Assembly (NCBI RefSeq): GCF_001484765.1
Contig: NZ_KQ947383.1
Coordinates: forward strand, 19,720 to 83,719
Direction: 5' to 3'
Length of the DNA stretch: 64,000 bases
Origin: Entomohabitans teleogrylli
Lineage (GTDB): Bacteria; Pseudomonadota; Gammaproteobacteria; Enterobacterales; Enterobacteriaceae
The translations under genes were made by a program, and so were the position numbers. How positions within the stretch are numbered: the first letter of the stretch is position 1; the number at the start of each line of letters is the position of its first letter. The notes beneath the pieces were generated by a model. The model was given only the letters and a program-made list of their open reading frames with translations, ran no database searches and was not told the origin of the DNA. Below, piece after piece: positions 30,729 through 38,580 of the stretch.

Positions 30729-31195
30729 GATTTCGGCCACTCCCTGTTTAGTGCAATATCGATAATACTGGAACCGGCGATCAGTTCAGGGTAATAACCC
30801 CATCCCGGGGGAAGAATGGGACGCTCAAATAATTCGATCTTAGCGCTGTACCGCCAGTACATCCCGCCCTCAGGTGTCGGCCCCTCCGGTATATCCATAA
30901 AGCGACACACGTACCCCTTCTCCCCGAGCGGCGTCAGCAATGGCATGTTGAACCACGCCACGCCATCATTCAGCACATCACGAAACCACGCATCAAATAC
31001 CTGGGCCTGAGCGTCAGTAAATATCCAGGCAATTGATGTTTCCGTCGGCACGAATGTATAAGCTCGCCTCTGCCGGCGGCGGCCAGTAGACATTTGGGTG
31101 GTTTTCAGAGGTGAAACTGGTTTGAGCCCAAAGCTGTCTTTTAGGGGGCACGGGAGATAATCAGACGGATAATCGATGTTTGTCGTGATATCCAA
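30725..31195 (-). CDS. Minor tail protein
   Basis: 156 residues. YPCPL-like beginning (YLPCPLKDSFGLKPVSPLKTTQM), a basic patch GRRRQRRAYTF and a tryptophan-rich middle. I recall similar proteins between tape measure and DUF1833 genes of enterobacterial siphophages, where they occupy the distal-tail position. It starts directly after the tape-measure stop (31196). Confidence 0.65.
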   Translation of the reverse strand: MDITTNIDYPSDYLPCPLKDSFGLKPVSPLKTTQMSTGRRRQRRAYTFVPTETSIAWIFTDAQAQVFDAWFRDVLNDGVAWFNMPLLTPLGEKGYVCRFMDIPEGPTPEGGMYWRYSAKIELFERPILPPGWGYYPELIAGSSIIDIALNREWPKS

Positions 31196-33754
31196 TTAGC
31201 CAATCCTCCTGCCTGCATTAGTTTTGGCCATCAGCACTTTGTGTAGATCGCCGGTACCTGTAGCGATAGAGTTAACCGCCTGGCGGTATCCTCTCGCAGC
31301 ACCCTCATCAGCAGCCCTTTTCACCAGTTGGATGGTTGCATCAGACGGATTGCCGTTAATTGGTATGTTGATGTTGGGAGCGTAAATATTTCCCCTGTTT
31401 CCTACCGCATCCCGGTTAACCCTATCCAGGGTGGCATCCAGTTTTGCGCTGGTTTGGGCTGTAGTGACTCGCTCTCCCTGCTGAAGGAGCCACGTGCCCG
31501 TTTCCGGCACGCGATCCAGACCATCATGAGCCATACCAGATAAAGCCGCGGTGGTAACGCCGGCTGCGAGCGGGATTGTTGCCGCTGCCGCTGCAGCCAT
31601 CGCAGCCGGCGCCAGACCAGGACCAACAATGGGGATGGCTGCTGTCGATGCGTACGCCGCAAGTTGCGCCTGTAAGGATGTTGCCTGGGCGTTAGCGATC
31701 AGCCCGGTAGCCGCGCTGGACTGCGCTGTTTTGCCGACCAGCAATTGCACCGCCTGATACACAAGCCATTGCGCGGCGATATCTGCCAAAACCCTGATTA
31801 TCGACTTACCCAGATCAGCAAAGGCATTACTGAAGGCGTCTCCAAGATCCTCAGCGCCGGTAACGAGGTCATACAGATTGCTGGATACCGATGATGTTGC
31901 AGAGTCCATGACAGATGTCAGCGCGTCTGCGGCCTGCTGGTAATAGTCTGAGGCATTGTCAGCAAAGTTCATCAGGGCATCAGATAACCCGCTTTCCCAG
32001 TCGCTCTTCTGTTCGTCGGCCTGCTGATAATACTCCTCCTGAATCTTCAGGCGGTCGTTGAGAGCCTCCTGCAGGACCGCCGTTTGTTTATCGTAGAGTG
32101 ATTTCTCAATATCACCGCTCTGGTATTGCAGCTGTAGCTCATGCTGCTGATTGAGGAAACCACGCTCGATCTCCAGCCTCTCACGCATCCTATCCCGGGC
32201 TTTATCCCCCAGTCCGGCACCAACAAAATCAGAGTTAAGCACCGCGGCGTCATTACGGTTCTGGTTCTGCAGTCCTGCTGCGTAGGATGCCACCTTGAGG
32301 TTTTCGATATTCTCCTTTCTCAGGTTTTTCAACTGATCAAGTTCTTTCGCGAGCTGCTCAAGGCGAACTTTCTGCTTCTCGTTAACGCCTGCCAGTTTGC
32401 CGTCGGCAATATCAAACTGGAGTTTCTGAAACTCAGTGACCTCCTCAGTTTTGCGGCCAGTTGTTTCTATAAGAGCAATCTGCCGCAGGTAGCTGAGTTC
32501 AAGTGATTTATATGCGTTCTGGAGTTTCTTCACTCCTGAGTCTATTTTTTGCTTTCCGTTTTTCTCCCCAAGACCCAACTCATAACCATTGCCAACAGTT
32601 GCCTGAGCGACAGGTAGGTTTATAAGATTATTTTTATTTTGCTCTTCTCGTAACTTTGCAAGTGCATCATAGAGCCTAGTCAGTTCATCTCTTGCGCTTT
32701 TTTCAGTATCATCTATCCCTAACAACCTACCAAATAAAGAGCCATTTTTTGAATAATTTGATATTGTTTTTGTTAAATAGTTAATTCTCTCCTGTATTTC
32801 TGCGGAATTTGTTATATCAACATTACCGCTTATTGCAGCCACTCTATTTCCAGTTATAGTTGCAATTTCACCAGCCTTTGAAGCTATAGTAACAATCCAC
32901 CCGCCAAGTTCTGCAACTTTACTAACAAGTTGAACCAAGCCATTTAATACATTTGGATCTGTGAGTATGTTTCTTACATTTTCAAATGATTTTGTAATAG
33001 CTGAAAGATCTACCTTGGCTAAACCTGAAGCTATTTCTATCTTAAGGCCCCTAACACTATCCTCAATCTCCTCAAATAGTGAGTCTATTTTTAGCAAATC
33101 ATCAATTGATTTTTGGTCTGGTGCTATCCCATAATCCTTAGAAAGCTTAATAAACTCCTTTAATTTTTTGTTGTTATTGTCAAAAAGTGGAATTAATTTA
33201 GAAAGATCACCGCCAAGACTTTCTAATATTGTGATTTTTTCAGCATTTGTTTTTATTTTACCAAGCGCATCACCAATAACTAATAACTTTTGATCTGGCG
33301 TTAATTCAGATAACTTTACAGCAGAAAGACCGAGAGCATTTAATGCTTTTACTGCTTGTCCTGATTTATTTATTACTGCATCGCCAATTTTATCATCTAT
33401 ATCACGGAAAATATCTGCTATTTTGTTACCATATAATCCAGCCTTCTCAGCTGCATACTGCCATGATAAAAGGTCCTGCGTTGATATTTTGAGAGAGCTG
33501 GATAACTTATCTATCTCGGATATCTGTTTTGCTGTAGATTTCAAAAGATGAAACCCTGCTGCGCCAGCCGCTGTGGCAGCAGTAATGGCTACACCTGCAA
33601 CTTTAGCCAACCCAGCGCTTGCTGAGGATGCATCCTTAACTACTTGCTCCCTCCATTTTGCTGATGCGCGCTCCGCTTTTTCAATGCCGGAAACAAAGCC
33701 CCCCGTTTTGGCTATTACGTCAATTGTAAGAACACCCAGAGATTTATTTGCCAT
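31196..33754 (-). CDS. Tail tape measure protein
   Basis: 852 residues from the ATG at 33754 (MANKSLGVLTIDVIAKTGGF), preceded by GGGG at 7 bases; an ATG at 33772 lacks one. Mostly alpha-helical with long coiled-coil stretches; the N-terminus GIEKAERASAKWREQV and a C-terminal alanine-rich hydrophobic block (AIPIVGPGLAPAAMAAAAAA) are typical. The last region (GMAHDGLDRVPETGTWLLQQGERV) is a common tape-measure tail. It sets tail length; 852 residues imply roughly 130 nm by the usual 0.15 nm per residue. The central part is AT-rich. Confidence 0.88.
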   Translation of the reverse strand: MANKSLGVLTIDVIAKTGGFVSGIEKAERASAKWREQVVKDASSASAGLAKVAGVAITAATAAGAAGFHLLKSTAKQISEIDKLSSSLKISTQDLLSWQYAAEKAGLYGNKIADIFRDIDDKIGDAVINKSGQAVKALNALGLSAVKLSELTPDQKLLVIGDALGKIKTNAEKITILESLGGDLSKLIPLFDNNNKKLKEFIKLSKDYGIAPDQKSIDDLLKIDSLFEEIEDSVRGLKIEIASGLAKVDLSAITKSFENVRNILTDPNVLNGLVQLVSKVAELGGWIVTIASKAGEIATITGNRVAAISGNVDITNSAEIQERINYLTKTISNYSKNGSLFGRLLGIDDTEKSARDELTRLYDALAKLREEQNKNNLINLPVAQATVGNGYELGLGEKNGKQKIDSGVKKLQNAYKSLELSYLRQIALIETTGRKTEEVTEFQKLQFDIADGKLAGVNEKQKVRLEQLAKELDQLKNLRKENIENLKVASYAAGLQNQNRNDAAVLNSDFVGAGLGDKARDRMRERLEIERGFLNQQHELQLQYQSGDIEKSLYDKQTAVLQEALNDRLKIQEEYYQQADEQKSDWESGLSDALMNFADNASDYYQQAADALTSVMDSATSSVSSNLYDLVTGAEDLGDAFSNAFADLGKSIIRVLADIAAQWLVYQAVQLLVGKTAQSSAATGLIANAQATSLQAQLAAYASTAAIPIVGPGLAPAAMAAAAAATIPLAAGVTTAALSGMAHDGLDRVPETGTWLLQQGERVTTAQTSAKLDATLDRVNRDAVGNRGNIYAPNINIPINGNPSDATIQLVKRAADEGAARGYRQAVNSIATGTGDLHKVLMAKTNAGRRIG

Positions 33755-33770
33755 AATAAGCCCCAAAAAC

Positions 33771-33799
33771 AAAAAAAACCACCTGATTATAGGTGGTTT
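33771..33799 (-). terminator. Terminator of the zinc-ribbon gene
   Basis: On the minus strand AAACCACCT, loop ATAATC, AGGTGGTTT and eight T residues, between the zinc-ribbon stop and the tape-measure start. It separates the cargo gene from the tail operon. Confidence 0.9.
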
Positions 33800-33848
33800 G
33801 TTGGATAATAAAAACTATGACTAGTTTTGCTATGTGTAAATCAATAAA

Positions 33849-34607
33849 TCAATTTTTGCCACCTTGTAATCTTTGAGGGTAATCATAAGTATCAAAATTA
33901 AAACCTTGTTCACCAGCCTGATAAAAAGTTACACCAATCACAACATTTTTATTCTTTTTTATATAAGACTCGAAACCTTTTGGATTTTTAAAAAAAATCA
34001 TATTTGATTTTCCTGATGCCTCAGAAACTGCATGCCACACCCTAACCTTATCATCATCACCTCTTGTCCTTATTGAGCAATCTTGATATCCGCATATTAT
34101 TTGCCCTTTTGATATTACAACATATGCATCAAATCCTTCACTTCCTTTTCTAAATATAAGTGTTAAGAATGAACCATTTTCATCATTATATGGATAATCA
34201 AATTTCACTGAGTTTTTAGAGCGAGCCAATAAATAAGATACCTTTTTTCCGGTTACACTATCTACATCTTCATGTGTAAGCCAGTTAACTACCTTAACTT
34301 CTTTTTTTATTGTTGTTGTATTTTTAGTATTAGTTGTTGTTTCTTTTTCATTCTGAGAACGATTAACTCCATCATTATTTTCTGATGAGTGCTGGGTCGT
34401 GTTGTACAATTCTTCTTCTGGTACATCTGAAAAATTATTAACAACAAAACCAAACACTAATACTCCAAGAAAAATAACAAATAACATAGCTCTCATAGAT
34501 GGCCCCTTGTCTATGCTGATGACATGCACTGGAGCGCCACATTTAGGACACGACTTTGCTTTGTCAGATATATTTTCACCGCATTCTTTGCAATTAATTA
34601 AAGACAT
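33849..34607 (-). CDS. Zinc-ribbon membrane protein, prophage cargo gene
   Basis: 252 residues. Residues 5-24 form a zinc ribbon (CKEC-x11-CPKC), then one transmembrane helix (about 38-57), a low-complexity Asn/Thr linker (about 70-100) and a C-terminal beta-rich domain (VNWLTHEDVDSVTGKKVSYL, SFLTLIFRK, FDAYVVISKGQIIC). So the zinc ribbon is probably cytoplasmic and the sensor domain periplasmic. Much more AT-rich than its neighbours, bounded by its own terminator: a typical moron. Function unknown; superinfection exclusion or stress sensing are guesses. Confidence 0.7.
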   Translation of the reverse strand: MSLINCKECGENISDKAKSCPKCGAPVHVISIDKGPSMRAMLFVIFLGVLVFGFVVNNFSDVPEEELYNTTQHSSENNDGVNRSQNEKETTTNTKNTTTIKKEVKVVNWLTHEDVDSVTGKKVSYLLARSKNSVKFDYPYNDENGSFLTLIFRKGSEGFDAYVVISKGQIICGYQDCSIRTRGDDDKVRVWHAVSEASGKSNMIFFKNPKGFESYIKKNKNVVIGVTFYQAGEQGFNFDTYDYPQRLQGGKN

Positions 34608-34987
34608 TCCACGCCACCCTCATACTATTTTTACAAATAGTAGCAGTTATCAGGGAAACGATCAGCTACTGCTGATTGACTACACGATCATCCTCTGGAC
34701 AGAACGTAGCGCTGCTCATCACACCAGGATGCTGTAAGCCAACCGCGATTGACTGAGTTAGCGGTATAGTTATATGATTCAGTTTGGTGCTCAAAACACC
34801 TCAACAAACAGCGGTTACCGCGCCCGACAGATATGCGGTTTTTTTGTGTCCAGATTTCTTGGTTTATGACCGGGCGTGCGGCTAATACAATACCAGTAAT
34901 GGGAATATGCCCGCCGACTTTCGACGGTTTTGAGCGCCCGGTCCCCCTCAAAAAGGGTCAATCAAAATATTCGAAAGGACATAAATC
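34608..34987. other. 380-bp non-coding region with ORF6N remnant and structured leader
   Basis: Contains the promoter side of the zinc-ribbon gene, an ORF6N fragment (about 34680-34740) and a leader for the next module. GACCGGGCG at about 34868 pairs perfectly with CGCCCGGTC at about 34935. AAAGGA precedes the ATG at 34988. The minus-strand frame 34688-34951 has no coding features. Confidence 0.5.
34680..34740 (+). pseudogene. Fragment of an ORF6N antirepressor-like gene (module 1)
   Basis: About 50 bases starting near CTCTGGACAGAACG (34693) match the intact gene at 35808. Translated, the fragment reads ILWTERSAAHHTRML followed by a stop, against ILWTERGAARHAKML in the intact protein. Nothing of the upstream N-terminal domain is left. 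Confidence 0.7.
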
Positions 34988-35300
34988 ATGAAATCCATCT
35001 CAGCAGAAACAGTCTCACCAGTCACTCACAATCAGAGACCAGTCATCACCACCGAGTTACTTGCACAGCTTTACTATACCTATAGCAACAATATCAAAGT
35101 CAACTACACCCGTAACGCTGAGCGTTTTGTTGAAGGTAAACACTTTTTCAAAGTTGTTGGTGAGGAGCTGAAAAATTTGCGGGTTACTTTAAGTAACTCA
35201 CAAAATCCTGTTTCTCCAAAAACCCGCCCCCCTTATCCTCTGGATAGAACGTGGCGCCGCACGACACGCCAAAATGCTGGAAACCAATCAGGCTTGACGT
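34988..35300 (+). pseudogene. Frameshifted ORF6N antirepressor-like gene (module 2)
   Basis: The first 76 codons encode an ORF6N domain (PVITTELLAQLYY, RFVEGKHFFKVVGEELKNL) like the intact copy downstream. Near the C run at 35225-35232 the frame is lost: the shifted frame continues LILWIERGAARHAKMLETNQA and then meets a TGA. So there is a frameshift and a premature stop. The truncated ORF6N domain could still be made, since start, ribosome-binding site and leader are kept. Confidence 0.8.
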
Positions 35301-35487
35301 TATGGGTGGTAGCTTGTAGATTTATGAACGCGAGGCGTCGAAACCTCTTCTCAGCGCGGTCATAACCAACCCCGATAGTGTTGGATTTTTTATGCCTGTT
35401 ATTCAGTGGTAGCGCTATGCGACCACGCACCGATCAATGTCGGGAGGGCGACGAATACAACACCCGCACGGGGAATAAGTCCGCGGT

Positions 35488-35552
35488 CTCGTTGAGCCGT
35501 TTCGAACCTCCCGGCACCACTACGTTAGTGGTTATTCGAAAAAATCAACGAG
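35488..35552 (+). promoter_or_regulatory. Leader hairpin hiding the ORF6N ribosome-binding site
   Basis: CTCGTTGA (35488-35495) pairs with TCAACGAG (35545-35552), which covers part of the ACGAGG ribosome-binding site of the gene at 35559. Further in, TTCGAA (35501-35506) pairs with TTCGAA (35535-35540), and ACCACTA (35516-35522) pairs with TAGTGGT (35526-35532). Upstream, CGGGAGG near 35440 can compete for CCTCCCG near 35508. Alternative folds like this occur in C4-type antirepressor control, but I cannot confirm the family. Confidence 0.55.
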
Positions 35553-35558
35553 GTCATC

Positions 35559-36152
35559 ATGACTAACCATTCTCCAGTAGAAAACCTGCCAGTTGTTACT
35601 TATAACACCCTTCCTGTGATCACCACTGATATGTTGGCTCAGGTTTATGGCACTGAAACCATCCGCATCCAGCAAAACCATAAGCGCAATGGTGATCGTT
35701 TCATTGCTGGAAAACACTTCTTTAAGCTGGAAGGAGATGAATTAAAAACGTTTAAGAACAGACTATCTTTAAGCGAGTCTGTTGGTAAACGTGCTCGCAG
35801 CCTGATTCTCTGGACAGAACGCGGCGCCGCCCGCCACGCCAAAATGCTCGAAACCGATCAGGCATGGGAGGTCTTCGAAAAACTGGAAGACTGCTACTTT
35901 AACCAGCGGCAGAGCGCAGAGCCGCCGGCACTACCCAGGCGCTGGCTGATGTCTGTCGATAGTGATGGGACACAGAAAGCCACCCCGATACCTGATGATG
36001 CGTATGTGATGAACGCTCAGGAATTCCTGTCAGCGCTGGCGCAGGATGCCAGAGTAGACAGAAAATTGCTGGCAGACTTCATCATTGTGGCCACACAACG
36101 ACTGCATCAGGGATACGAATACTTCAGACGTAAAAGCCAGAGTATGATGTGA
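35559..36152 (+). CDS. ORF6N domain protein, putative antirepressor (module 3, intact)
   Basis: 197 residues. The ORF6N domain spans about residues 15-90 (LPVITTDMLAQVYG, RFIAGKHFFKLEGDELK); then comes ILWTERGAARHAKMLETDQAWEVFEKLEDCYF, the helix shared by phage antirepressors of this kind. The C-terminal 90 residues (NAQEFLSALAQDARVDRKLL) are probably a partner-binding part. Such proteins inactivate the phage repressor or alter host regulation. It is read against the late operon, has its own structured leader and a terminator. Confidence 0.75.
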   Translation: MTNHSPVENLPVVTYNTLPVITTDMLAQVYGTETIRIQQNHKRNGDRFIAGKHFFKLEGDELKTFKNRLSLSESVGKRARSLILWTERGAARHAKMLETDQAWEVFEKLEDCYFNQRQSAEPPALPRRWLMSVDSDGTQKATPIPDDAYVMNAQEFLSALAQDARVDRKLLADFIIVATQRLHQGYEYFRRKSQSMM

Positions 36153-36157
36153 AAACA

Positions 36158-36180
36158 AAAGCCCATTCGTGGGCTTTCTA
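36158..36180 (+). terminator. Terminator of the ORF6N gene
   Basis: AAAGCCCA, tetraloop TTCG, TGGGCTTT, six bases after the stop. Confidence 0.8.
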
Positions 36181-36184
36181 TCAG

Positions 36185-36207
36185 AAAAAAGCCACCAGAA
36201 GGTGGCT
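36185..36207 (-). terminator. Terminator of the prophage lipoprotein gene
   Basis: On the minus strand AGCCACC, loop TTCT, GGTGGCT, then TTTTT. It is 8 bases after the lipoprotein stop and back to back with the ORF6N terminator. Confidence 0.85.
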
Positions 36208-36214
36208 GAATTCA

Positions 36215-36571
36215 TCAACTTGCATTTTCACAACCGGACAGGCTGCGATCAATAATCAGGTTTCCCTCAACCCGCAATCCAATCTTGCCAAACAGGAAGG
36301 AGTGGTTTAACTGTGTAACAACAACATCAGACAAACCAACCGCGCAGCGATCTTTTTCAATTGCGCGGTCTGCTGCTGTTTTAACGTTAGGGATTCCTGT
36401 AGGGAAGATAATCACGGGATAGCTATCCTCAGCAGTTACGCGCTTGCCTTTAAAGAACTGGCCGCCATTCAGATTGTAATTTTTTGTACTCGCCACGGTA
36501 AGATCCGCAACACGGACAGTACAACCGGTTAGTAAAAGAGCCCCCAATGCTACTGCTATAATTTTCTTCAT
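36215..36571 (-). CDS. Prophage lipoprotein, cargo gene
   Basis: 118 residues with a lipoprotein signal: MKKIIAVALGALLLTGC, Cys17. Thr18 follows, compatible with outer-membrane sorting. The mature part has two further cysteines and no known domain. Small phage lipoproteins often block receptor proteins (Cor, Llp) and so exclude other phages; that is only inferred from the location between tail genes and its own terminator. Lies 81 bases after the KilA-N stop. Confidence 0.65.
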   Translation of the reverse strand: MKKIIAVALGALLLTGCTVRVADLTVASTKNYNLNGGQFFKGKRVTAEDSYPVIIFPTGIPNVKTAADRAIEKDRCAVGLSDVVVTQLNHSFLFGKIGLRVEGNLIIDRSLSGCENAS

Positions 36572-36652
36572 TCCATGTTTCCTTTGATTGCAATCGGAAA
36601 CATCCTATCACAAGAAATTTACATGGCAATGCGGGCATCCTTGCCACAATAG

Positions 36653-37183
36653 TTAAGCCTCAAAGCCAGGCAGGTACATTTGAACCTCGTCAACCACGCG
36701 AGCGCGGGCAGTCAAGAGCAGGCGTTTTCGTCCACCAGCACCCCATTTACCCATTCTACTTGCACACTGGCTCACCTCCCTGGTTTCGGCGTTTATCACA
36801 TGGTCAATTTTATTTAAGCGGGCCATGGCATCAAATCCCTGGCGGACAAGAGACTGGAAGGTTTGATAAACACGGATTTCAAATTCAGCGCTAAGCCACG
36901 CAGCATAGCGAATTGCAACGATCTCCAGAGCCCAGACGCCTTGATTCAAGCCACCGTTAATAACCCTAACCGGTTGATTTTTTTCCAGAGTGCATTTTTG
37001 CATTCTGGCTAAAGTCTGAACAAAATATTTAACCTTTTTTGAGCGAAGAAACTGGCTTGGCCCTTGATTCTCTTTGGCCTGACCGCTGCACACTGCCGAA
37101 GCGTGCAGATCATTCAGGCTGTAGCGCCCTTCATCGTCAACGCGAACGGAAACGCCGTTTACTGATACGGTTGGATATTTCAT
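36653..37183 (-). CDS. KilA-N domain protein
   Basis: 176 residues. The KilA-N DNA-binding domain covers about residues 5-110: a start VSVNGVSVRVDDEGRYSLNDLHA, then SQFLRSKKV and WALEIVAIRYAAWLSAEFEIRVYQTF. The C-terminus is basic (GAGGRKRLLLTARARV). The domain occurs in phage regulators and host-takeover proteins. Its ATG is preceded by AAGGTAA, which lies in a conserved inverted-repeat leader (37191-37281). A terminator (37332-37355) isolates it from the tail operon. Confidence 0.75.
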   Translation of the reverse strand: MKYPTVSVNGVSVRVDDEGRYSLNDLHASAVCSGQAKENQGPSQFLRSKKVKYFVQTLARMQKCTLEKNQPVRVINGGLNQGVWALEIVAIRYAAWLSAEFEIRVYQTFQSLVRQGFDAMARLNKIDHVINAETREVSQCASRMGKWGAGGRKRLLLTARARVVDEVQMYLPGFEA

Positions 37184-37190
37184 GCGATTT

Positions 37191-37281
37191 ACCTTAAGAA
37201 AGCGAACCTGTCACACAGAAAAGCCGCCCCAAGAGGCCCGCCGGCACTAGCGGCAGTTCTCAGGATCGCTTTCTGTAAGGT
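37191..37281 (-). promoter_or_regulatory. Structured leader, copy A (KilA-N gene)
   Basis: In the RNA, bases from 37281 to 37261 pair with those from 37210 to 37191: 19 of 20 positions match, with one mismatch and one bulged base. The 3' arm contains the AAGGT of the ribosome-binding site. The loop of 50 nt is related to that of copy B at 49653-49742. A TATAAT is at 37293-37288 just upstream, so transcription may start near the 5' arm. Confidence 0.7.
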
Positions 37282-37331
37282 TCCTGGATTATAACGTGCG
37301 CGTGTGAAGCGCGGAGGTTTATTGCGGATAT

Positions 37332-37355
37332 AAAAAAGCCCGGACCATGCCGGGC
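37332..37355 (-). terminator. Terminator of the tail chaperone genes
   Basis: On the minus strand GCCCGG, loop CATGGT, CCGGGC, then TTTTTT. It follows the T-like stop by 17 bases. Confidence 0.88.
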
Positions 37356-37371
37356 GGGAATTGCTGCAGGG

Positions 37372-37683
37372 CTACGCCCACGTATGCATAGCCTCTTCCA
37401 GTGAGATAGGTGCTGTCTTTATGTGGGGTGCGAAGTCAGCCAGTTTAAACGGTGGCGTATTTTTCCCACGATTGACATTGGCTATGACAGAAGCCACCAG
37501 CGCGGCACCCCATTCCGTTCTCACGATTGGGTTCAGGCCGCCATAGCGCCGGCGGTATTTGAGCCAGAGCCGGTATTCAGACAGGGACAGGTTTTCCATT
37601 GCCTCAGCGATTGTCCTGCCACCTATCCCGTTCATCACAAGCTCGCACCAGACCTCCTCCTCTGGCGTCAGCTCCTCGTCGTC
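37372..37683 (-). CDS. T-like extension of the tail assembly chaperone (made by -1 frameshift)
   Basis: Entered from the G-like frame by slipping at 37683-37689. From there the frame reads DDEELTPEEEVWCELV, then MNGIGGRTIAEAMENLSLSEYRLWLKYRRRYG, resembling lambda gpT (DUF4035-type). The full G-T fusion would be 216 residues (113 + 103). In lambda the fusion binds tail tube protein and tape measure. Internal GTG/ATG starts at 37638/37635 exist but no good ribosome-binding site, so independent translation is unlikely. Confidence 0.8.
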   Translation of the reverse strand, partial: DDEELTPEEEVWCELVMNGIGGRTIAEAMENLSLSEYRLWLKYRRRYGGLNPIVRTEWGAALVASVIANVNRGKNTPPFKLADFAPHIKTAPISLEEAMHTWA

Positions 37684-38021
37684 TTTCCCAGGTTATTAAC
37701 CTCCTGAATTGCTACCAGGAGCGCAACAGTAAGCGCGCCATCCAGCGCACCACGCTCAGGATCTGCCTCCCCAGTGATATCGGCGGGGGTAAAGATGGGG
37801 TGCCCACCCTCATCACAGACGGACGCCGCTATCCTGCCGGCGATGCCATCAATTTTGCCGGCGCTGGCCAGCACATCAGAAGTCGCTGAATGGTAACCCA
37901 GTGGCCGGATGAAGACTGTCGCCGTCAGTTCATCATCACCCTGCTTCCAGGTGATTTCCTTCTCAACCGGTCGCCCTGTAAATGCACCTGCCGCCTTCAG
38001 ATTATCAAGAGTCAATTTCAT
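37668..38021 (-). CDS. G-like tail assembly chaperone
   Basis: 117 residues; MKLTLDNLKAAGAFTGRPVEKEITWKQG and ADPERGALDGALTVALLVAIQEVN fit phage tail assembly chaperones. It coats the tape measure during tail assembly. The slippery site lies five codons before its stop, exactly as in lambda gpG, giving the two products G and GT. Confidence 0.82.
   Translation of the reverse strand: MKLTLDNLKAAGAFTGRPVEKEITWKQGDDELTATVFIRPLGYHSATSDVLASAGKIDGIAGRIAASVCDEGGHPIFTPADITGEADPERGALDGALTVALLVAIQEVNNLGKTTRS
37683..37689 (-). other. Programmed -1 frameshift site GGGAAAG
   Basis: The minus strand reads CTG GGA AAG in the G frame, i.e. G_GGA_AAG, the slippery heptamer used by lambda G/GT. Slipping back one base enters the T-like frame with no stop until 37372. 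Confidence 0.88.
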
Positions 38022-38044
38022 TTGTTTTTCCTGTTTTGAGTTAA

Positions 38045-38527
38045 TCAGCTTCCGGCTTCCACTTTGCGGATCCAGATACCCGGGCCGCTGCGCTGCATGG
38101 TTGCACTGGTTGAAACAACAGCATTAGCCTGAAAATCAAACGGGAAGTCGCTGACGTAGGCGCGGAATGTATACCATGTCCGATCTGCAGGCAGCGACAG
38201 CTCTCCAGATGAAATCGTCGGCTCTGATACGCCATCTGACCAGCCTATCGCCCACTGAATAAGCTCATCCTGGTACTCGTCCAGCTCTGCCAGCTGCCAC
38301 ATTAAATAGTGAGAATCGTTTTCAGGATCCGCGTTGATAGTCACGGTCGCCTGCCCCGGGGTGCGCAACCCCTTCTTATAGGTGCGGCTGTTACGCTCAC
38401 TCAGGCAGGTGTCTTCAATCTGGTCAGCCGGGTTGGTTCCCGGGTTAAATGACGTGATGCACTCAATTTCATGTACGACACCACGGATCAGCGCATAAAG
38501 CTGGGTGCCCTGCGTTAACACAGACAT
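38045..38527 (-). CDS. Major tail tube protein
   Basis: 160 residues. Mixed beta sequence with [12 protein letters not shown] at the start and [30 protein letters not shown], typical of phage tail tube proteins of the gpV/HK97 gp type. It polymerises on the tape measure to make the tube. Placed between the tail terminator and chaperone genes, as expected. Confidence 0.82.
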   Translation of the reverse strand: MSVLTQGTQLYALIRGVVHEIECITSFNPGTNPADQIEDTCLSERNSRTYKKGLRTPGQATVTINADPENDSHYLMWQLAELDEYQDELIQWAIGWSDGVSEPTISSGELSLPADRTWYTFRAYVSDFPFDFQANAVVSTSATMQRSGPGIWIRKVEAGS

Positions 38528-38544
38528 AGGTTTTCTCCGGATAT

Positions 38545-38566
38545 AAAAAAACCGGCTCAGCGCCGG
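38545..38566 (-). terminator. Terminator upstream of the tail tube gene
   Basis: On the minus strand CCGGC, loop GCTGA, GCCGG, then seven T residues. It lies between the DUF3168 stop and the tube start, and may tune the amount of read-through. Confidence 0.8.
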
Positions 38567-38580
38567 CGGATGGAAGGTTT

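Noticed and set aside
34399..34737. 112-residue plus-strand ORF over the zinc-ribbon gene
   Set aside because: Only its last 15 codons are meaningful, as the ORF6N fragment; the rest is antisense to a real gene.
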